Below are positions 11,051 to 21,282 of a DNA stretch of 64,000 nucleotides, in pieces (within the stretch, counting starts at the first letter, position 1; each line of letters starts with the position of its first letter). The position numbers and the translations under genes were made by a program. The DNA lies in the NCBI GenBank assembly GCA_964035575.1, contig OZ037893.1, positions 124,001 through 188,000 of the forward strand, given 5' to 3'. The notes under the pieces are model-generated. The model was not told the origin of the DNA. It did not search any database and worked only from the letters and a program-made list of their open reading frames with translations. This stretch comes from Rhynchopus sp. YZ270_cl-10 (taxonomy: Eukaryota; Euglenozoa; Diplonemea; Diplonemida; Diplonemidae).

Positions 11051-12237
11051 TGGGGGCAAAACCTTCAGGACGGGTGAGGCATTTTGACTTTTTTGGACTT
11101 CCGCGCAAAGTACCCACAAACCACCCCTCATACCCACCCAGAAATGGGTCAGAAACACCCTGTGACCCGAAAATCCATGCTAAGGGCGACTCAGAATATG
11201 AAAAAATGCAAAAAAATAGTGAAAAAGTGGCCTTTTGACGGTTTTGGCCATGTTGGGTAAAATGGCCATTTTTGGACAAAAAAATCAAAAAAACAGCAAA
11301 ATTTCGACGTCATGACAGCTGCTTGGGCACAAACCTACCCCAGGGAGGTCCTGTGAGTCCATTCCGACCTGTTTTGGACACTTTAGGTACTTTTTTTGGC
11401 CGTTTTTTGGTGTTTTTAGGTCAAAAAATACCCTGGACTTTACCCTGGACGTCCCTGGGCCGCGACTTGCGCCCTGCTTTTGGACCCACTCTGGGCCAAA
11501 AAATGGGTGAAAACCCCCGAAAAAGCACTCCGGGAACCCAGATAGTTCCAAATATCCACCAGAAACCCACCCAAACACCTCAAAAACATGCCAGAAAAAT
11601 ATTTTCAAAAACACACTTTTTTCAAAAAGTTCATCTGGGCAGGTTCCATAATGACTTATTTGAAAAAGTGTGTTTTTAAAAATATTTTTCTGGCATGTTT
11701 TTGAGGTGTTTGGGTGGGTTTCTGGTGGATATTTGGAACTATCTGGGTTCCCGGAGTGCTTTTTCGGGGGTTTTCACCCATTTTTTGGCCCAGAGTGGGT
11801 CCAAAAGCAGGGCGCAAGTCGCGGCCCAGGGACGTCCAGGGTAAAGTCCAGGGTATTTTTTGACCTAAAAACACCAAAAAACGGCCAAAAAAAGTACCTA
11901 AAGTGTCCAAAACAGGTCGGAATGGACTCACAGGACCTCCCTGGGGTAGGTTTGTGCCCAAGCAGCTGTCATGACGTCGAAATTTTGCTGTTTTTTTGAT
12001 TTTTTTGTCCAAAAATGGCCATTTTACCCAACATGGCCAAAACCGTCAAAAGGCCACTTTTTCACTATTTTTTTGCATTTTTTCATATTCTGAGTCGCCC
12101 TTAGCATGGATTTTCGGGTCACAGGGTGTTTCTGACCCATTTCTGGGTGGGTATGAGGGGTGGTTTGTACGTACTTTGCGCGGAAGTCCAAAAAAGTCAA
12201 AATGCCTCAAAAAAATAGGGGTTTTGCCCCCACCTAA
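11047..12237. repeat. palindrome B, copy 2
   Basis: Same palindrome and centre orientation as copy 1. Both arms carry the GCTTTTGGACCC version of the diagnostic site, while the outer AAGTACCCAC/AAGTACGTAC difference is kept: a local arm-to-arm conversion. Confidence 0.75.
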
Positions 12238-12260
12238 CCCCCCCCCCCCCCCCCCCCCCC

Positions 12261-13112
12261 CCTAGGCATACTGTGCGGGCGAGTAAAAAAAACTCGCCTA
12301 CTCGCCAAAAACTCGCCTAAAACTCGCCTATTTTTGGGGGGCGAGTTTTGGCGAGTTTTTTTTTTAGGTAGGGATTTTACCTTGGGAAAAATGTACACAC
12401 GAAAATATGAGGGAAATTTGAGTTTTGAAGAGAAAATTTTTTTCGTTCCACTTGAACAAGACCTCTACAGTTTGCTTTGTAGGCTTCCACAACCAGTACC
12501 ACCAGTCCAGCTGTAGCTTCCGCGGATCCATGAAGCTTGCACAGATGGGTGCGATGTAGTCGTGGGGGAATACCGCCAAGGGGTGGCCTGCAGGGTTGCC
12601 ATTTACCGGCATGGCGAGGACATTGTTGTATAGCGAGTGTAGCCCCGGCTCATGTCTTCGTCATCCTCCGGATTGTAGCACGTCTTGTCCCCCGGGATCT
12701 ATGGCACGCCTGGATCTTCCCCTGGAGCAAATGTTTACATCCATGCCTGTCAGACACTGCCGTGACATGGTTGCCGTTAGACGTACAAGTGACACATTTT
12801 CAATTTTTTTGTGTGTTTTCGAGTGGCATGTTGTCATCAGTCACCCCCGCCCTCCATTTTCACATCCTGGTGCACATTTTCACCCCCAAGGTGCGTATGT
12901 GCACCAGGATTTGCACCCAAATGTGGGCGAGTTTAGGCGAGTTTAGGCGAGTTTTTGGCGAGTTTAGGCGAGTTTTGGCGAGTTTTTGGCGAGTTTTGGC
13001 GAGTAATAGGCGAGTAATGGGCGAGTAGGGCGAGTTTTTGGCGAGTTTTTCCTGAAAATCAGGAAAACGAAAAACTCGCCTAAAAACGGCTCGCCTGCAC
13101 AGTATGCCTAGG
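12261..13112. mobile_element. element A, copy 3
   Basis: 852 bp, essentially the same as copy 2, with the same inverted ends and subterminal hexamer clusters. Confidence 0.7.
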
Positions 13113-14299
13113 TGGGGGCAAAACCTTCAGGACGGGTGAGGCATTTTGACTTTTTTGGACTTCCGCGCAAAGTACCCACAAACCACCCCTCATACCCACC
13201 CAGAAATGGGTCAGAAACACCCTGTGACCCGAAAATCCATGCTAAGGGCGACTCAGAATATGAAAAAATGCAAAAAAATAGTGAAAAAGTGGCCTTTTGA
13301 CGGTTTTGGCCATGTTGGGTAAAATGGCCATTTTTGGACAAAAAAATCAAAAAAACAGCAAAATTTCGACGTCATGACAGCTGCTTGGGCACAAACCTAC
13401 CCCAGGGAGGTCCTGTGAGTCCATTCCGACCTGTTTTGGACACTTTAGGTACTTTTTTTGGCCGTTTTTTGGTGTTTTTAGGTCAAAAAATACCCTGGAC
13501 TTTACCCTGGACGTCCCTGGGCCGCGACTTGCGCCCTGCTTTCAGACCCACTCTGGGCCAAAAAATGGGTGAAAACCCCCGAAAAAGCACTCCGGGAACC
13601 CAGATAGTTCCAAATATCCACCAGAAACCCACCCAAACACCTCAAAAACATGCCAGAAAAATATTTTCAAAAACACACTTTTTTCAAAAAGTTCATCTGG
13701 GCAGGTTCCATAATGACTTATTTGAAAAAGTGTGTTTTTAAAAATATTTTTCTGGCATGTTTTTGAGGTGTTTGGGTGGGTTTCTGGTGGATATTTGGAA
13801 CTATCTGGGTTCCCGGAGTGCTTTTTCGGGGGTTTTCACCCATTTTTTGGCCCAGAGTGGGTCCAAAAGCAGGGCGCAAGTCGCGGCCCAGGGACGTCCA
13901 GGGTAAAGTCCAGGGTATTTTTTGACCTAAAAACACCAAAAAACGGCCAAAAAAAGTACCTAAAGTGTCCAAAACAGGTCGGAATGGACTCACAGGACCT
14001 CCCTGGGGTAGGTTTGTGCCCAAGCAGCTGTCATGACGTCGAAATTTTGCTGTTTTTTTGATTTTTTTGTCCAAAAATGGCCATTTTACCCAACATGGCC
14101 AAAACCGTCAAAAGGCCACTTTTTCACTATTTTTTTGCATTTTTTCATATTCTGAGTCGCCCTTAGCATGGATTTTCGGGTCACAGGGTGTTTCTGACCC
14201 ATTTCTGGGTGGGTATGAGGGGTGGTTTGTACGTACTTTGCGCGGAAGTCCAAAAAAGTCAAAATGCCTCAAAAAAATAGGGGTTTTGCCCCCACCTAA
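13109..14299. repeat. palindrome B, copy 3
   Basis: Same arm and centre configuration as copy 1 (left arm GCTTTCAGACCC, right arm GCTTTTGGACCC). Confidence 0.75.
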
Positions 14300-14309
14300 C
14301 CCCCCCCCC

Positions 14310-15161
14310 CCTAGGCATACTGTGCGGGCGAGTAAAAAAAACTCGCCTACTCGCCAAAAACTCGCCTAAAACTCGCCTATTTTTGGGGGGCGAGTTTTGG
14401 CGAGTTTTTTTTTTAGGTAGGGATTTTACCTTGGGAAAAATGTACACACGAAAATATGAGGGAAATTTGAGTTTTGAAGAGAAAATTTTTTTCGTTCCAC
14501 TTGAACAAGACCTCTACAGTTTGCTTTGTAGGCTTCCACAACCAGTACCACCAGTCCAGCTGTAGCTTCCGCGGATCCATGAAGCTTGCACAGATGGGTG
14601 CGATGTAGTCGTGGGGGAATACCGCCAAGGGGTGGCCTGCAGGGTTGCCATTTACCGGCATGGCGAGGACATTGTTGTATAGCGAGTGTAGCCCCGGCTC
14701 ATGTCTTCGTCATCCTCCGGATTGTAGCACGTCTTGTCCCCCGGGATCTATGGCACGCCTGGATCTTCCCCTGGAGCAAATGTTTACATCCATGCCTGTC
14801 AGACACTGCCGTGACATGGTTGCCGTTAGACGTACAAGTGACACATTTTCAATTTTTTTGTGTGTTTTCGAGTGGCATGTTGTCATCAGTCACCCCCGCC
14901 CTCCATTTTCACATCCTGGTGCACATTTTCACCCCCAAGGTGCGTATGTGCACCAGGATTTGCACCCAAATGTGGGCGAGTTTAGGCGAGTTTAGGCGAG
15001 TTTTTGGCGAGTTTAGGCGAGTTTTGGCGAGTTTTTGGCGAGTTTTGGCGAGTAATAGGCGAGTAATGGGCGAGTAGGGCGAGTTTTTGGCGAGTTTTTC
15101 CTGAAAATCAGGAAAACGAAAAACTCGCCTAAAAACGGCTCGCCTGCACAGTATGCCTAGG
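14310..15161. mobile_element. element A, copy 4
   Basis: 852 bp, matching copies 2 and 3. The poly-C tract before it is about 13 bases shorter than before copies 2 and 3, which accounts for the 2049 versus 2062 bp unit spacing. Confidence 0.7.
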
Positions 15162-16347
15162 TGGGGGCAAAACCTTCAGGACGGGTGAGGCATTTTGACT
15201 TTTTTGGACTTCCGCGCAAAGTACCCACAAACCACCCCTCATACCCACCCAGAAATGGGTCAGAAACACCCTGTGACCCGAAAATCCATGCTAAGGGCGA
15301 CTCAGAATATGAAAAAATGCAAAAAAATAGTGAAAAAGTGGCCTTTTGACGGTTTTGGCCATGTTGGGTAAAATGGCCATTTTTGGACAAAAAAATCAAA
15401 AAAACAGCAAAATTTCGACGTCATGACAGCTGCTTGGGCACAAACCTACCCCAGGGAGGTCCTGTGAGTCCATTCCGACCTGTTTTGGACACTTTAGGTA
15501 CTTTTTTTGGCCGTTTTTTGGTGTTTTTAGGTCAAAAAATACCCTGGACTTTACCCTGGACGTCCCTGGGCCGCGACTTGCGCCCTGCTTTTGGACCCAC
15601 TCTGGGCCAAAAAATGGGTGAAAACCCCCGAAAAAGCACTCCGGGAACCCAGATAGTTCCAAATATCCACCAGAAACCCACCCAAACACCTCAAAAACAT
15701 GCCAGAAAAATATTTTTAAAAACACACTTTTTCAAATAAGTCATTATGGAACCTGCCCAGATGAACTTTTTGAAAAAAGTGTGTTTTTGAAAATATTTTT
15801 CTGGCATGTTTTTGAGGTGTTTGGGTGGGTTTCTGGTGGATATTTGGAACTATCTGGGTTCCCGGAGTGCTTTTTCGGGGGTTTTCACCCATTTTTTGGC
15901 CCAGAGTGGGTCTGAAAGCAGGGCGCAAGTCGCGGCCCAGGGACGTCCAGGGTAAAGTCCAGGGTATTTTTTGACCTAAAAACACCAAAAAACGGCCAAA
16001 AAAAGTACCTAAAGTGTCCAAAACAGGTCGGAATGGACTCACAGGACCTCCCTGGGGTAGGTTTGTGCCCAAGCAGCTGTCATGACGTCGAAATTTTGCT
16101 GTTTTTTTGATTTTTTTGTCCAAAAATGGCCATTTTACCCAACATGGCCAAAACCGTCAAAAGGCCACTTTTTCACTATTTTTTTGCATTTTTTCATATT
16201 CTGAGTCGCCCTTAGCATGGATTTTCGGGTCACAGGGTGTTTCTGACCCATTTCTGGGTGGGTATGAGGGGTGGTTTGTACGTACTTTGCGCGGAAGTCC
16301 AAAAAAGTCAAAATGCCTCAAAAAAATAGGGGTTTTGCCCCCACCTA
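15158..16347. repeat. palindrome B, copy 4, inner part inverted
   Basis: Same palindrome, but the centre and the inner diagnostic site are in the opposite order to copies 1 and 3 (left arm GCTTTTGGACCC, right arm GCTTTCAGACCC, centre GGAACCTGCCCAGATG), while the outermost arm differences stay as in the other copies. It ends in a poly-C tract running into poly-T. Confidence 0.75.
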
Positions 16348-16771
16348 CCCCCCCCCCCCCCCCTTTTTTTTTGATTTTCTGTTGGCTGAGTTGCGCACCT
16401 TTCAGACCGTCTTTCATCATTTCTTTCTTTATTTCTTTCATTTTCTTCTTCTTTTTATATAGAAAAATTGATCCTCGCTTTTTTCTCGTGTGAACTCCAC
16501 GCAACTAGTACGAGGCAGCCCACTCGAGGATGAGCTCCACTCTTCCAAAACATTTTAAAGTAACTGCTGCTAGCCAGCCAGCGGCAAACGAGGATTGACC
16601 TGTAGGTTGACCACGCAGCAGGCAGATTGGACTACTGTACAAAATAAAGGCTCAGAACGACCTCTCGATGCAAAATCTTTCGAGAAGGGGAAACAAAACA
16701 CACTCCCAACACGCTCCAGTATCACTCCAGAGACATGACGGACTCTAGTAGGCTTATCCCCCATTTTTTTT
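16348..16771. other. spacer downstream of the PDE gene
   Basis: No gene seen: a poly-C/poly-T junction, AT-rich sequence, then about 200 bp of mixed sequence around a TGCTGCTAGCC/GCAGCAGGC inverted pair (16565-16625). It probably includes the 3-prime UTR of the phosphodiesterase. Confidence 0.4.
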
Positions 16772-18769
16772 TTACTTTTTGCTTTCAGACCAACGCTCTC
16801 GATTTTCTTCGCAGTGTGTGATACTGAACTTGAGGTGCGGGAGCAGCTCCGACATGGTTTGGAAGAGCGGCAGCACAATGAAATTGATGAAGGAGAACTG
16901 CCCCTTTGAGAAGTCGGTGTCCTTTTTGGAGCGGTCCATGAAGGGCGACACTGTGAGGCTTGCCAGCTGCTCTTTGTCCCCTTGGCGGTAGAACTCCTCG
17001 GTGATGTTGTCCGCCCACCTCAGATACAACTCGCCCGGCCGCGCACAGTTCGAGATGTCTGCCGTCTTAATGGCCATCACCATGCCCAACTTCGCGTCCT
17101 CTCTCTTTGATACCCAATCCTCGGTTTCATTCAACCTCCTTTTAAACGTCGAAATCAGCCGCGCATGGTTCCCCATATCAGTAGAGAGCACCAGCTCTAC
17201 CACGGTCTCACGCACTTCTTTTCTTTGCTCCTCCGAAAACGTTGCCAGAATGTCGTACCGAGCATCAAGCATCATCTCAAATACACACGCACAATGGTGA
17301 TTCTCCAAGACCGACCGATCATTGTACAACGTCGCAAGATAAGCAGAGGTCCTGGTATGGAAGTTGTTGTTAAACCCAGGGTGATCATAGTCATGTATCA
17401 CCGCAGCCAGCAAAGAGGAAAATATGTCAAGTGGTGAGAGCCCAACCAAATCCTTTAAACCGCCTGGAGTCAACATGAAGTGGGTAACATGGAGGACGTC
17501 TGCAGCGTGCATGGAGTTGTGGTATGAATTAGGCCGGTACCCTGCTTGAACTGCCTTCAAAAAATTCGTTAAAACGTCCAACTGAATGCCAAGCTCAGCC
17601 ACCAAGCCGTACTTATACATCAATGCATATGCGGTATGGAACAACGACCCACCCCCGGTCAGCTTCTCCAAATCAAACACATTGAAGTCCCAGCAGTCGA
17701 TCTTCCCCAGGATCTTTGCAAGCTCTTGGTTCTCTGCGAGCAGCGTTTTGGGGACTTCCAGTTTGGGGTTGTAGAACACCGATAAAAATTCCAACACACC
17801 CTCGTTGTGTTCAATCTCCTCTGGTTCATACGGCTTCGTGTACGAAATATGCCCAGCAAACATACGGGCCCCCCCTATGCTATAGAGGTAGTCCAGATGC
17901 GATAAGGGTTCACCTCCTTCGCTTGCTTTTACTTCGGCGAGAAGTTGCTTTTCGCGCTCTACGCGAGCAGTGGTAAGCGAAATGCTTGCTTTGATATGAC
18001 GCACGCTCTCTTGCCCCTCCTTGAGGGAGGCGTCCATCTGTACAAACTTTGCCAAATCCTTTCCAGGAAGCTTTGCACCCTCTTCAGCATTGTATTTCGA
18101 GAAGGGAAGCAAAAAGTATTTGAACACTGCATTCCCCTTTTCGGCTGCAAGGGTGAAGGTGAGGGAGGTTGCGGGGGCGTCTTTTGCTTGGACGGAAACG
18201 CTCATGCAGGCATTGTTGTTTTGAATGTAGATCGAAGGGGACGTCATAGAGGAGAATAGCGATTTGGCGAAGAGCGCTGGAGGGAGTTTCACTGCGTTAA
18301 CGCGTTTGAAGCTTTCGAGTGAAGCATCATCGAAGGTTACAGCATAAACGGTGCCTTGTGTGTTGCGCAGTGCGACGCTAAGAGACGCCTTGTCGTAGAA
18401 GAAGGACAGCAAATGGTCGGATTGGTCGTGCACCGCAACGTTCTCCAAAAGGAACAGCACCGCCGGCGCTGCCGCCTTCTGCTTCCCTTTCTTCCCCTTC
18501 GCCGCGGTTTTCCCTTTCTTCTTTTCCTTCCCCTTCTTCTTCGGCTTCTCCTTCCCCTTCCCCTTTTCCTTCTCCTTCTCCGCAACCATGTCGTGATTAT
18601 CCTGTTCAGAGTCTTGACCCCCTACGCGAACCTGCTTTCCCCGCCGTCCTGTCTTGGAATTTCCTGAAAGCGCTGATTTAGGAGCCGTATTATTAGTTGC
18701 GTCGCCAGCAGTGACAGAGGTGAACCCGACCCCCTCTGCAGACTTCGTCTTGGATGCGCCACACCCCAT
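16772..18769 (-). CDS. 3',5'-cyclic-nucleotide phosphodiesterase, class I, N-myristoylation signal
   Basis: Hydrolyses cAMP and/or cGMP. Single exon, 665 residues. The C-terminal catalytic domain (about residues 380-655) shows the class I metal-binding set: HNSMHAADV near 416, HDYDHPG, the paired His in ENHHCACVF, and KTADISNCARP. The invariant purine-clamp glutamine appears in SFINFIVLPLFQTM. The N-terminus MGCGASKTKS is a good myristoylation site (Gly2) with an adjacent Cys3 that could be palmitoylated, so membrane or flagellar-membrane placement is likely. A Lys/Glu-rich low-complexity stretch (about 65-100) follows. No GAF or transmembrane domain is seen. The upstream minus strand has a very long pyrimidine tract and TTTGAG with its AG at 18829-18830. 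Family firm; substrate preference unknown. Confidence 0.93.
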   Translation of the reverse strand: MGCGASKTKSAEGVGFTSVTAGDATNNTAPKSALSGNSKTGRRGKQVRVGGQDSEQDNHDMVAEKEKEKGKGKEKPKKKGKEKKKGKTAAKGKKGKQKAAAPAVLFLLENVAVHDQSDHLLSFFYDKASLSVALRNTQGTVYAVTFDDASLESFKRVNAVKLPPALFAKSLFSSMTSPSIYIQNNNACMSVSVQAKDAPATSLTFTLAAEKGNAVFKYFLLPFSKYNAEEGAKLPGKDLAKFVQMDASLKEGQESVRHIKASISLTTARVEREKQLLAEVKASEGGEPLSHLDYLYSIGGARMFAGHISYTKPYEPEEIEHNEGVLEFLSVFYNPKLEVPKTLLAENQELAKILGKIDCWDFNVFDLEKLTGGGSLFHTAYALMYKYGLVAELGIQLDVLTNFLKAVQAGYRPNSYHNSMHAADVLHVTHFMLTPGGLKDLVGLSPLDIFSSLLAAVIHDYDHPGFNNNFHTRTSAYLATLYNDRSVLENHHCACVFEMMLDARYDILATFSEEQRKEVRETVVELVLSTDMGNHARLISTFKRRLNETEDWVSKREDAKLGMVMAIKTADISNCARPGELYLRWADNITEEFYRQGDKEQLASLTVSPFMDRSKKDTDFSKGQFSFINFIVLPLFQTMSELLPHLKFSITHCEENRERWSESKK

Positions 18770-20452
18770 TATGGTTAACGAACGCAGTGCAACAACGATT
18801 TCGAAAGGCGATTCTACGTGGAGGTCAACTCAAAGGGAGAGAAGGGGGAGGGGGAGGGGGAGGGGGAGGAAGTGAAAAAAAAAAAATACCCCTTTTATGC
18901 CGAAAGGGTAAGAGCTGCTAAAACCTGGAGGGGGTACACCCTCCCCGGGAAAACCGCCTTGCCCGCAGCGGATGACAACTCAAAGGTATATCGGAGGTTT
19001 ATGGTTGTGTATGGGGGAGAGAGGGAGGGGGGAGTCGCAGGTTTGGGGTGTGGGGCGACCGTGCTCCCGTGGGGGAAATGGGGAAAAATGTACAATTCGG
19101 AAATGAAAAATTTCTGTGGTTGTTCGAGTGGAGGGTGATATGGAGGAGGAGGAGGAGGGGGAGGTGCTGTTTGTAGTTGTTTTGATGCGTTTGAAGCTTC
19201 CACACACACTATCTCTCACCCGTTGGGGGTGGTGGTGTTGCGGAGCACGGTTGGGTGAATGGCGTTACACTTTTCCGCTCACAAAATAGTGTGCATAAAG
19301 AAATTTAACTTGAAATACATTAGTGTACCTTGGTACGCAACCCGGTGCACCGTGGCTGGACCCCCCCAACCATGCGGTCCTACATCCATTTCGAGGTGAA
19401 CATCTGATATGCCCTACCGTTTCCTGCATCATCGGTGATGAACGGGGATCATTGGAGCGCGGGTTAAGTAAGTCTGCGTGGTGCGGGGTCCTCTTCCCGT
19501 TTTTGCAGTGTGGGAAAACGCTCTCACAGAGAATCCCGGAGTCGCTGATCCAAAAAAAAGGAGGGGGGTCATTTTATTTTTTGTGTGTGCTTGTACTGTT
19601 TTGACATTGGTACGCGGTTTCCCCTCCCCCATTCATCCTTTAAAAAAACCCACCCCAAGAAAAAAGCTTTTTTTTGCATCAACGAAAAACCCAATCCGCG
19701 TCAAACCAAAGAAAAAAAAAAGAAAAAAAAAAAATCACGATTTCGTTCAATGGCATAGCCCTCTTTTGCTCTCTCCCTCTTCTCAGTATTCGCGGGTCCT
19801 GTCCCGTTCATCCCTGCTCTCTCTTGGATGAGAGTGGATGATGCATAGCTCTCGTAAGAGGGAAAGGATGGTTTTTTTTTTTTGACTATCGGTAGCGGAG
19901 TGCTGCAGCGCACTCTGAAAGGAAAAGAAAAGGGGGGGAAAGGTGCAGGTGGGTCAGCCCGTCTACACTGTAGGGGACCCGATATGTTTTTCGAGAAAAA
20001 AAGAAAAAAAGAGGAAAAGCTAGTAAGATGAACCTAAGCGGCGAGTGCTTTGTCATCTTCTTAAAGGAGAAAGTGAAGTTGATAGTGCAAACGCCTCTGG
20101 GACGCAGGCACTGACACTCCGCTCGGTTATCGAACCCCGCGGAGAAAAAGATGTGGCAGACAGATGAATATGTCTCGCATGCATACAGATCTTTACACTA
20201 ATTTCCCCTCCTTCTTCACCTCGTTTTAATGTTTGGAAAAAAAAAACAAACAAAATTGAAAAAGGTGATATGTCTCAAGTAAACCCACACATCTTTATTA
20301 AAAACTAAAAGGACTTCACCCCCACACAAAACCCCCCATTACTTTGAGCCACCTTTCCCTTTCTTTTCTTTTTGATCAAATCTGTCAAAAAAGGTTATCA
20401 TCACTTAAATACCACCCCACCCCACCCCACGAATCCCCCCCGCTGAAACCGT
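18770..20452. other. intergenic region with several dispersed repeats
   Basis: No gene seen beyond the PDE leader. In order: V family at about 19170-19296 (GATGCGTTTGAAGCTTCC, TTGCGGAGCA, CTTTTCCGCTCACAAA); T family at about 19308-19410; W family at about 19437-19556 (GGGGATCATTGGAG, GGTCCTCTTCCCGTTT, CGCTGATCC); loop hairpin at 20025-20059; and the S module (GAAGTTGATAGTGCAAACG, CTGGGACGCAGGCAC, GGTTATCGAACCCC) at 20072-20143. All families are in plus orientation. The remainder is AT-rich with A or T runs. Confidence 0.6.
18829..18885 (-). promoter_or_regulatory. candidate trans-splice acceptor of the PDE gene
   Basis: On the minus strand poly-T, then repeated CTCCCC and CTTCTCTCCC blocks, end in TTTGAG, leaving a 59-nt leader before the ATG. 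Inferred from sequence only. Confidence 0.45.
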
Positions 20453-21055
20453 CTACTGCGTTGGTGCCATCATGCTCGGGTCAGGGGCTCCGACACCTGT
20501 GTTGTGGGGTTTTGTTGTTGTTACTATTTTTCTTCTTATTTTCCAATGAATACCTCGCGAAGGGGCTGCAAGCTTCCTCTTCTTTGGTACGGGCTGGCCT
20601 GCAGGCGCGTCTCGTCTCTGTTGCATAGGTGGCTGCACTTCTGCTGGAGTTGCTGCCTCTGGTGGGAAACGCTCCTGCTGCACCGGCACGGGGGACGGGT
20701 CACTCTCCATCGAAAGCGACTTGAGTCTGCTGCCATTGAGCAGCACGAGGCCCAGGTGTCGCCGCTCGTTCTGCTTCTTCCCACGCCTCCCGGTCGTGGT
20801 GCGGAACTCCTCGCTGTTATCCAAGATGATGTTCATATGACGGTCAAACCCGAGGATCGTGCCTACTATGATTCTGTTGTGTGGTGTGGTGGTTGAGGTT
20901 TTGGGAACTTCCTTATCAAATATGCGATGCGTTGGCAGTGATAGACTGAAGTAAAACTCATAAGCAAACCCATACCTGCTCACTTCTATTTCCGCAGTGC
21001 ATCGCTGGCCTATGTACTTAAACAGCCCCCCTTTACGCGGTGCCCCTTCTGCCAT
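20453..21055 (-). CDS. SNRPB: small nuclear ribonucleoprotein SmB-like (two exons)
   Basis: Core Sm protein of spliceosomal snRNPs, part of the seven-member Sm ring on U1, U2, U4 and U5. Exons are 20976-21055 and 20453-20873; the 102-nt intron 20874-20975 (GTATGG to CAACAG, phase 2) has no stop and is a multiple of three, so the unspliced frame is also open. Splicing restores the Sm1 motif CTAEIEVSRIIVGTILGFD and then HMNIILDN, while GLVLLNGSRLKSLS is Sm2; the unspliced version would put 34 foreign residues into Sm1. Spliced length is 166 residues. The insert between Sm1 and Sm2 and the basic Pro/Gln-rich tail are typical of SmB rather than other Sm paralogues. Start chosen at MAEGAPRKGG, just before the Sm fold. 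Confidence 0.9.
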   Translation of the reverse strand: MAEGAPRKGGLFKYIGQRCTAEIEVSRYGFAYEFYFSLSLPTHRIFDKEVPKTSTTTPHNRIIVGTILGFDRHMNIILDNSEEFRTTTGRRGKKQNERRHLGLVLLNGSRLKSLSMESDPSPVPVQQERFPPEAATPAEVQPPMQQRRDAPAGQPVPKKRKLAAPSRGIHWKIRRKIVTTTKPHNTGVGAPDPSMMAPTQ

Positions 21056-21282
21056 CGTTTGTTCTTTTTTGGTTTTTTTATTCTTCCCAAAAGGAGGGAA
21101 GAAGTAGTGTTTGGTGTGTGTTCGCTGTGGGCACCCTGTTTTTTTTCAATGCATTTATACGGGGGGGACAGGGAAAGAACCGCAAACAACATCCACCCCA
21201 TATTTTTTTCCCCCACCTTTAGTTGCTACGACTTTCACTTCAAAGACCCATTTCCTCCCTCCCCTCCCCCACAGCAGAGAAT
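21056..21282. other. spacer upstream of SmB
   Basis: No gene seen. The minus strand has CTACTTCTTCCCTCCTTTT then GGGAAG about 30-50 nt before the SmB ATG, a possible splice-leader acceptor region. The rest is unremarkable. Confidence 0.4.

Noticed and set aside
9211-16123. Eight 118-135-residue mirrored open frames in palindrome B copies
   Set aside because: They occur on both strands because the DNA is palindromic, are Lys/Pro/Thr-biased and show no domain; treated as chance frames in a repeat.
18356-18667. Plus-strand frame with a Leu-rich hydrophobic stretch opposite the PDE gene
   Set aside because: Complement of the Lys-rich low-complexity region of the phosphodiesterase.
20115-20143. 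tRNA-like T-arm (GGTTATCGAACC) in the S module
   Set aside because: The hairpin loop and flanks do not form a cloverleaf, and no A and B box pair with correct spacing was found; kept as a dispersed repeat.
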